Origin: Endozoicomonadaceae bacterium
GTDB taxonomy: Bacteria; Pseudomonadota; Gammaproteobacteria; Pseudomonadales; Endozoicomonadaceae
Assembly: GCA_023146365.1 (NCBI GenBank)
Contig: JAGLCE010000030.1
Location: 1-13,529, forward strand
Length of the DNA: 13,529 nt
Direction: 5' to 3'
The translations under genes were made by a program, and so were the position numbers. The first letter of the stretch is position 1, and each line of letters begins with the position of its first letter. This document shows positions 7,075 through 13,529 of this stretch, in pieces. The notes beneath the pieces were generated by a model that made no database searches, was not told where the DNA came from, and worked only from the letters and a program-made list of their open reading frames with translations.

Positions 7075-7823
7075 CTTGTCCCACAAAGACTACATGTTAC
7101 ATTTTTAGATAGTTTTCGGTGATGACTCTCTCCTGTACGTCCATCAAATGTGAGAACATATCCTTTTTGTAATGTTAATAAATCAGCAGATACTTCCTGT
7201 TGCGATAAAATATACTTCGTCGCTTCTAGCGCCATCAGCGAACCCAGCATACCCGGCATAGCTCCAGGAACCCCTTTGTTTTTTCCTGCTGGTTTCCACG
7301 ATGGTTCGTCAGGATATAGACAACGGTAACAAGGTGTTCCCATATGAGGTGCAAAAAAACTGAGCTGTCCATCAAACCCCTGCAATGCACCAAAAACAAC
7401 AGGTATTTCAAGATTTCTTCCTGCTTTAGCAATCAAATGGCGTGTTTTAAAATTATCAACTGCATCAAGAATAACATCATGCCCTTTCAAATATAAGGAG
7501 ACATTTTGAAGTGTTATCTCTTCTGTATGAACATCGATTTTTATCTCTGGGTTAAGCTGTTCCAAGAAAGACTTCGCAAGAACAGCTTTTAACTGTCCCA
7601 CTTCGCTTGTTTTATAGATAATCTGTCGCTGTAAATTGGACGTGTCGACCATATCATGATCTATAATGGTAAGTTGCCCAACACCTGCGCCCGCGAGGTA
7701 AAGTAATGCAGGGCAACCAAGCCCCCCTGCACCCACAACGACCATACGACTGTGGTCTAATAATTCCTGGCCATTGTCTCCCCACTCAGATAAAATTGTT
7801 TGGCGATCATAGCGTCCAGTCAT
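7071..7823 (-). CDS. moeB: MoaD adenylyltransferase MoeB (ThiF/HesA family)
   Basis: This E1-like enzyme activates the C-terminal glycine of MoaD by adenylation so that sulfur can be loaded. The 250-residue protein has the nucleotide loop VVGAGGLGCPA (29-39), NLQRQI (63-68, with the arginine that reaches the active site), LDAVDNFKTR (119-128, Asp123) and two zinc CxxC pairs at Cys165/168 and Cys244/247. There is no C-terminal rhodanese domain, so sulfur must come from a separate donor such as a cysteine desulfurase. ThiF is a close relative, but the context of moaD and moaE favours MoeB. It is the only Moco gene on the - strand. Its TAA shares bases with the TAG of the + strand operon's last gene. 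The ribosome site is weak. Confidence 0.92.
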   Translation of the reverse strand: MTGRYDRQTILSEWGDNGQELLDHSRMVVVGAGGLGCPALLYLAGAGVGQLTIIDHDMVDTSNLQRQIIYKTSEVGQLKAVLAKSFLEQLNPEIKIDVHTEEITLQNVSLYLKGHDVILDAVDNFKTRHLIAKAGRNLEIPVVFGALQGFDGQLSFFAPHMGTPCYRCLYPDEPSWKPAGKNKGVPGAMPGMLGSLMALEATKYILSQQEVSADLLTLQKGYVLTFDGRTGESHHRKLSKNVTCSLCGTS

Positions 7824-8156
7824 ATAAAAAATTCTTTTATTAAATGATGAGTAAAAGATTAAAAATCATGGGAGCAAAGCTTTTTTTTACATGCTAACAT
7901 TTTTGTGCATGGTCACCCAAAAGGATTTTGGAGGTCTTCAACAATGACTTCTCGCTCCCTCACAGGTATCCCCATTCTAGCAAGGTCATATGGAAATTGA
8001 GCAAAAGGCAATCAATCTATCCAAGAAACTAAATTTTTCATTACTTTTCATTACACCGTCCATGGGCAACCGCTCCTGCTCCAATCTCGTATTAGCCTAG
8101 TCTCTAAATCGCAGAACACTTTCCTTGATCAACACTGTCGATTCTTTGGATGCTGA
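7824..8156. other. A+T-rich gap between moeB and the IS30 relic
   Basis: I see no gene here on either strand. The left part must contain the promoter of moeB on the - strand, but I cannot pick convincing -35 and -10 boxes. A perfect inverted repeat CCAAAA/TTTTGG with a 3-nt loop lies at 7917-7931. The right part (about 7950-8156) may be decayed IS30 sequence, since recognisable transposase sequence begins directly after it, but no transposase motif can be read in it. Confidence 0.4.
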
Positions 8157-8462
8157 GTAAAGGCAGCAAAACCTCGGTCACATCCATTTGATAATGGTAA
8201 AAAGTTTGCCTACCACACCCAAACAAAGATGGCGCTCAATGCAGACAATTATTTTGCGCACCCTGATCCAACATAGGAGCGAGGTCTGAACGAAAATCAC
8301 AATGGATTACTACGCCAGTATCTATCGAAAGCCTCTGAGCTGGACAAAATCACTGCCGAAGATATCGCTTTGATCCAAAATAGAATCAACAACAGAGCCA
8401 GAAAGTTGCTCAACTATAAAACACCTAATGAAGTATACGAAGCTATGCGTTTAACTGCATAA
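8157..8462 (+). pseudogene. IS30-family transposase C-terminal remnant with internal stop
   Basis: The frame ending at TAA 8460-8462 reads HPFDNGKKFAYH, then ALNADNYFAHPD, a TAG, then ERGLNENHNGLLRQYLSKAS, KITAEDIALIQNRINNRAR and LLNYKTPNEVYEAM. This is the C-terminal half of an IS30 transposase. DNG holds the second catalytic Asp, and ERGLNENHNG holds the final Glu of the DDE triad. The TAG (8274-8276) stands where the family has Trp (S-W-E-R-G), a one-base change from TGG. The N-terminal half is absent or unreadable, and a TGA closes the frame upstream at 8154-8156. The gene is dead. The element follows the Moco cassette directly. Confidence 0.85.
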
Positions 8463-8570
8463 TTACACGGTGTCGCACTGATGGCTGAAATTCTCGCCTA
8501 ATAAAGTTTACGATGCGATGCATTTAGCTGCATAATCATGAGGTGTCGCACTGGCGACTGAAATCGTCGC
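8424..8570 (+). repeat. 73-bp imperfect tandem duplication of the IS30 3' end
   Basis: Positions 8424-8496 and 8497-8569 align without gaps. Both start CCTAAT(G/A)AAGT, pass through TGCATAAT(T/C)A, contain GTGTCGCACT (8470-8479 and 8543-8552) and finish near TGAAAT with TCG following. The second copy would encode PNKVYDAMHLAA plus a stop, parallel to PNEVYEAMRLTA plus a stop in the first. The differences are scattered substitutions, so this is either an old duplication or the ends of two related IS30 copies joined tail to tail. Confidence 0.8.
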
Positions 8571-8767
8571 AAACTTGATCGTCCCAATCGATTGACGATC
8601 TACTGACACTTGATTGTTGGTGTGGAACATTTGAGAATACCTCGCCAGATCTTAGGCAATTGTAACTTGTTAATACTTAACCGAACAGTAGCGTTATTAC
8701 ATGGCACCGGAACACTGACTGTGTCGTTCGACGTCATACACCATGTTTCACAGAATAGTAGGAGCCC
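8571..8767 (+). promoter_or_regulatory. uvrB upstream region
   Basis: This non-coding stretch lies between the IS30 end and uvrB. It has an inverted repeat GATCGTC (8577-8583)/GACGATC (8594-8600) with a 10-nt loop and no T-run. AGGAG at 8760-8764 is the ribosome binding site of uvrB. I searched for a LexA box of the CTGT-N8-ACAG type, because uvrB is often SOS-controlled, and saw none. No convincing promoter hexamers were identified. Confidence 0.35.
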
Positions 8768-10772
<2,005 letters not shown>

Positions 10773-10780
<8 letters not shown>

Positions 10781-10792
10781 AATATCAATGCT
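10773..10792. terminator. Hairpin between convergent uvrB and tusA
   Basis: AGCATTGA (10773-10780) and TCAATGCT (10785-10792) form a perfect 8-bp stem with an AATA loop. The left arm contains the uvrB stop codon, and the right arm lies just beyond the tusA stop on the other strand. The position between convergent genes suits a shared terminator, but no T-run follows on either strand and the stem is A+T-rich, so it may be weak. Confidence 0.4.
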
Positions 10793-10794
10793 CA

Positions 10795-11115
10795 TTACTT
10801 TACTGTCTCCTCTGTTTTTGATGGTAAAGGGTGACCACTAGCCTGACGTTGGGAACCACCCTTGCGGATGTAATAGTAAAATTTTTTTCCCCTCTCTTCA
10901 TTACTGATCAACTGATGAGACAGAAAAGCGCAAAACTTCGGAATATCCCGCTGTGTCGAAGGATCCGTGGCAACCACCTCCACCACATCACCATTGCACA
11001 CTTCCCTTACTTTGTTGTGCAACATCATCACCGGCTCAGGGCAGATCAGACCGGTGGTATCGAGCACATGGTCAATCACCAGCTCGGCTGAGGTAACATT
11101 TTTTAAATCAATCAT
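10795..11115 (-). CDS. tusA: TusA-family sulfur carrier protein
   Basis: TusA accepts persulfide sulfur from a cysteine desulfurase and passes it on for tRNA thiolation; in E. coli it also influences sulfur supply to Moco synthesis. The sequence reads LDTTGLICPEPVMML, with the catalytic Cys25 in the CPxP motif, then ATDPSTQRDIPKFC and YYYIRKGG, the normal C-terminal end of the family. About 21 residues continue beyond that point (rich in S, K, E and P), giving 106 residues instead of roughly 81. GGAAG precedes the ATG by about 3 nt. In sulfur-oxidising bacteria TusA can act in dissimilatory sulfur metabolism, but nothing else here supports that. It stands alone on the - strand, convergent with uvrB. 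Confidence 0.9.
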   Translation of the reverse strand: MIDLKNVTSAELVIDHVLDTTGLICPEPVMMLHNKVREVCNGDVVEVVATDPSTQRDIPKFCAFLSHQLISNEERGKKFYYYIRKGGSQRQASGHPLPSKTEETVK

Positions 11116-11752
11116 CAGCTTCCATCAAAACAATGCGGGCTGTCATCTCACAGTCGCAGAGTCGCAGAGTCGCAACCTATTGAAACAACAACGGACTTTC
11201 TAACACTTGAACACATTGCATCAGATAATACCACAGATTATCAGCCTATATCGTGCAATCATCCTATCAAGCTCACTAGATTATGACTCACAGATAGACA
11301 TCCTTTTGTATCTATCGCGCATCTTTATTAATCTGCTGATATTTTACGCTATAGTTTTCGCCCTAAGCTATCATTCACTCCACTTGTTGCGTGCTTTAGC
11401 TTAACAACTTCTCCAATAGCATTCAGCGACATCTCACAGGTTTCACTATCACAAGGAATCATAGCAGACTACCGCACAACAACATTCATCCTGATCTCCA
11501 TTTCTAATTGTGAGAGCTACGAAATGTACCAGCAACTAGCTCACCTATGAAATTTCAGTCGGCAACACCTCCTCAAAAAAAAACAATTAATATGTTACTT
11601 TTTGGTGGTGTACGTTTACAAGGTGATATATGCCGTAAGCTCTTGGCGAATCCATCTGATCAACTTCTTGATGATAAGTGGCTCAACGAAACTGATTTTA
11701 AATCCGAGGATTTTAAGATTCAATATTCATCTCAAATCAGAGCTATCAACTC
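11116..11752. other. Gap between tusA and the GT-C gene, no convincing gene
   Basis: No reading frame here has both a ribosome site and a recognisable product. It holds the tusA upstream region at its left end, a triple 8-bp repeat (11152-11175) and several short frames. Two of these are a TTG-started hydrophobic frame at 11207-11404 and an ATG frame at 11547-11756 (69 codons) that ends inside the GT-C gene's 3' end. The right half is A+T-rich. The 69-codon frame could be a gene relic; I do not recognise it. Confidence 0.4.
11152..11175. repeat. AGTCGCAG x3 tandem repeat upstream of tusA
   Basis: The 8-mer AGTCGCAG occurs three times head to tail (the last copy ends in A), starting 37 bp upstream of the tusA start on its 5' side. 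It is a short repeat that can change copy number by slippage. It could sit in the tusA promoter region. Confidence 0.7.
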
Positions 11753-13246
11753 TTAAAGATCACACTTCACATCATCTAACGCTCTAGAAAACATAAAAAT
11801 ATAGCCATTTTTATCACTCTTGATTTTGTAGAGCACACACCATTGAGATTCTTTAATAAATGAAGGCAAACCATTCTTCGATTTAAACAACAAATAATCA
11901 ACCTTATTTTCATTAAAATTATTAACATTAAATTTTGTATTGTTAAAATATAATCCATTCACCATATAACTCAACCGCACGGAATTCGTTCCTATCACCG
12001 CACCAACGGGCAAGTTAGATTCAACCCATTCACTGGCTTCACGATAGTATAACTTATCGTTTGGTTTACTCTTATAAAAACCATCAACTAAAGAATAAAA
12101 CAATAATAATCCCGCTACAAACTTCAATAATAAACTTTTTCTGTTGAAAAAAACATCATAGAAGCACCACGCTAATGGATAAAGTAACAATAGAGAAAAC
12201 AGTACAATATAGCGAGTTGATAAAAAATAATACCTATAAATAAAAACAACAAGAGGTATTGCAGCCACTAACATTAAGACTAAAATAGGTTTATTTTTTT
12301 TAAGCCACCCTATATAGACTCGCATATTTAACAAACAAAATAAGGTATACCCCACCCCCATTACTGGTATTATTTTTGCCAAAAAAATCCCTGCCACTCC
12401 TGCAAATAGAAATAAAGCAGAATACTTTTTACTGTACTCTGGCAATATCATAGAAATATGATTACATGCAGCATGCCACAATTCAAAATATGTACTTATA
12501 TTTGTACTAGACATAGTAGCTATCAGCTTACTACTCTCACCGTAACCACTAACAAAAATAACACCAACAATAAAAATTAACAACATTATACAAACAACAA
12601 GCAACAATCGTTTCTGCTTTAAAATACACATTAACTCTTTATAATTAGAAAGCAATAAATATAATAAGGGTAATGACAATAGCGTGATAGCACCCTCCAC
12701 ACGATACATAGTAGCTAACAAAATGCAAAGTATACCATATGACAAATAAAGGATTCGCTGTACTTTTACAGCCTCTAGGAAAAAATAAAACCCCAGAACC
12801 GACCATGCCCAAAAACCCTGATCTCGAACAATATCAACTCGATAATCATTCAATGTCGAAAAGCAAATAAAAATAATCGCAGATAGAATAACCACTTCTT
12901 TCTGCTCAAATAAAGATTGCGCCACTTTCATATAAGCAAAACCTAAAAGACCCAAAGAAAAAGCGCTATGGATATAAAAAGCTGATATTACATTCCCCCC
13001 AATTATTTTACTTAACCATGCAGTTAATATAGAAAAAAAAGGCCAGCTATAACGATGAAATGCAGCCGAATACCCCAATTTCAAGTATAATTCAGCAACT
13101 TCAATATAAAGAAAACCATCCCGATTAATTAAGTTAACATTATTAGTTACAACTATACTTAAAGCGAAGGATGCAATTGCGACTAGAATTGCAAAATAAG
13201 ATGAAAATGGATTGACACGAAAAAACAACATATTTATTTTAAGCAT
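11753..13246 (-). CDS. GT-C-type membrane glycosyltransferase-like protein
   Basis: This 497-residue polytopic protein has many hydrophobic segments and a soluble C-terminal part of about 85 residues. The first periplasmic loop contains INRDGFLYIEVAELYL (40-55), with an acidic residue where GT-C enzymes (ArnT, PMT, GT39 families) keep the catalytic Asp, and RYSWPFFSIL (65-74). A second loop has VDIVRDQGFWAW (137-148), again typical, and YRVEG occurs at 181-185. The C-terminal region has ASEWVESNLPVGAVIGTNS, like the tails of these enzymes. It probably transfers a sugar from a lipid-linked donor to a periplasmic acceptor (lipid A, polysaccharide or protein), but donor and acceptor cannot be read. 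AGGA lies about 11 nt before ATG 13246. The gene is very A+T-rich compared with uvrB. No other surface-sugar genes are visible. Confidence 0.75.
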   Translation of the reverse strand: MLKINMLFFRVNPFSSYFAILVAIASFALSIVVTNNVNLINRDGFLYIEVAELYLKLGYSAAFHRYSWPFFSILTAWLSKIIGGNVISAFYIHSAFSLGLLGFAYMKVAQSLFEQKEVVILSAIIFICFSTLNDYRVDIVRDQGFWAWSVLGFYFFLEAVKVQRILYLSYGILCILLATMYRVEGAITLLSLPLLYLLLSNYKELMCILKQKRLLLVVCIMLLIFIVGVIFVSGYGESSKLIATMSSTNISTYFELWHAACNHISMILPEYSKKYSALFLFAGVAGIFLAKIIPVMGVGYTLFCLLNMRVYIGWLKKNKPILVLMLVAAIPLVVFIYRYYFLSTRYIVLFSLLLLYPLAWCFYDVFFNRKSLLLKFVAGLLLFYSLVDGFYKSKPNDKLYYREASEWVESNLPVGAVIGTNSVRLSYMVNGLYFNNTKFNVNNFNENKVDYLLFKSKNGLPSFIKESQWCVLYKIKSDKNGYIFMFSRALDDVKCDL

Positions 13247-13263
13247 TAACTATATATTCCTAA

Positions 13264-13529
13264 CACGCATTATAAAAACCCATTTTCACCAATACATTTA
13301 AAAATAACTTCATCAACCATTCTCACTTTGGCACCTTTAAAAACTACACTTCCATTGACTCACACGCATCTTTCAATCGAACAACATCGCCTCCGTTTAA
13401 ACGACCACGCTTTGAACCTCGACCAGCTATAAACAACAATATTTGATGAATTTCGAACTATACATTTTAGCATCATCAATATCAACAGTTTTATTTTTAG
13501 TGACTAACTGTCGGGTCTCGCCTGATTAT
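13264..13529 (-). pseudogene. Possible decayed reading frame upstream of the GT-C gene
   Basis: Read on the - strand from the window edge, one frame gives TRQLVTKNKTVDIDDAKMYS and onward to a stop near 13427. A second, overlapping frame gives AGRGSKRGRLNGGDVVRLKD to a stop near 13347. A third gives FKGAKVRMVDEVIFKCIGE to a stop near 13270. Joined by two frameshifts these make one plausible soluble protein of about 85 residues. I do not recognise the family. It could be chance in A+T-rich DNA or a broken gene whose start lies outside the window. Confidence 0.25.

Noticed and set aside
7071..7823. ThiF (thiamine pathway) instead of MoeB
   Set aside because: Families are close, but no thiS, thiG or thiE is nearby, and moaD/moaE are present.
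8571..8767. LexA (SOS) operator before uvrB
   Set aside because: No CTGT-N8-ACAG sequence found in the upstream region.
11207..11404. TTG-started 65-codon hydrophobic frame
   Set aside because: No ribosome site, rare start codon and no recognisable motif; likely chance in A+T-rich DNA.
11349..11462. - strand frame of 37 codons starting MIPCDSETCEM
   Set aside because: Short, with no clear Shine-Dalgarno sequence and no similarity I can name.
11547..11756. ATG-started 69-codon frame reading LLFGGVRLQGDICRKLL
   Set aside because: No ribosome site, runs into the 3' end of the opposite-strand GT-C gene, and no family recognised. Kept only as a possible relic in the gap entry.

Overview
The window looks like a piece of a gammaproteobacterial chromosome. 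UvrB and TusA near the right end read like ordinary gammaproteobacterial housekeeping proteins; the species cannot be resolved from the sequence alone. Between two degraded insertion sequences lies a nearly complete molybdenum cofactor (Moco) gene cassette.

Layout. Positions 1-878 hold an IS66-type relic: the 3' end of a TnpA-like frame, then a frameshifted, truncated TnpC-like frame. Positions 879-1131 are a leader with a -10-like hexamer, a perfect 12-bp palindrome and two hairpins, the second overlapping the moaA ribosome binding site. Positions 1132-7074 are a tightly packed + strand operon: moaA, a MOT1-type molybdate transporter, a moaC-mogA/moaB fusion, moeA, moaD, moaE, mobA and a small cysteine-rich gene of unknown function. 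The convergent moeB (7071-7823, -) overlaps the last gene by 4 nt through the two stop codons. Positions 7824-8767 hold an IS30-type transposase relic with an in-frame stop and a 73-bp imperfect tandem duplication of its end. Then come uvrB (+), tusA (-), about 640 bp without a convincing gene, a GT-C-type membrane glycosyltransferase-like gene (-), and a final stretch with a possible decayed reading frame on the - strand.

How the genes work together. The transporter would bring in molybdate. MoaA and the MoaC domain convert GTP to cyclic pyranopterin monophosphate. MoaD, adenylated by MoeB, and MoaE insert the dithiolene sulfurs to make molybdopterin. The MogA/MoaB-like domain adenylates molybdopterin and MoeA inserts molybdenum. 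MobA attaches GMP to form the MGD form used by DMSO-reductase-family enzymes. This is therefore a nearly self-sufficient molybdate-to-MGD module. No molybdoenzyme lies in the window, so the client enzyme must be elsewhere.

The cassette is visibly more A+T-rich than uvrB beside it and has IS relics on both sides, which suggests (but does not prove) that it arrived as a unit. The least explained element is the 104-residue cysteine-rich protein at 6760-7074.
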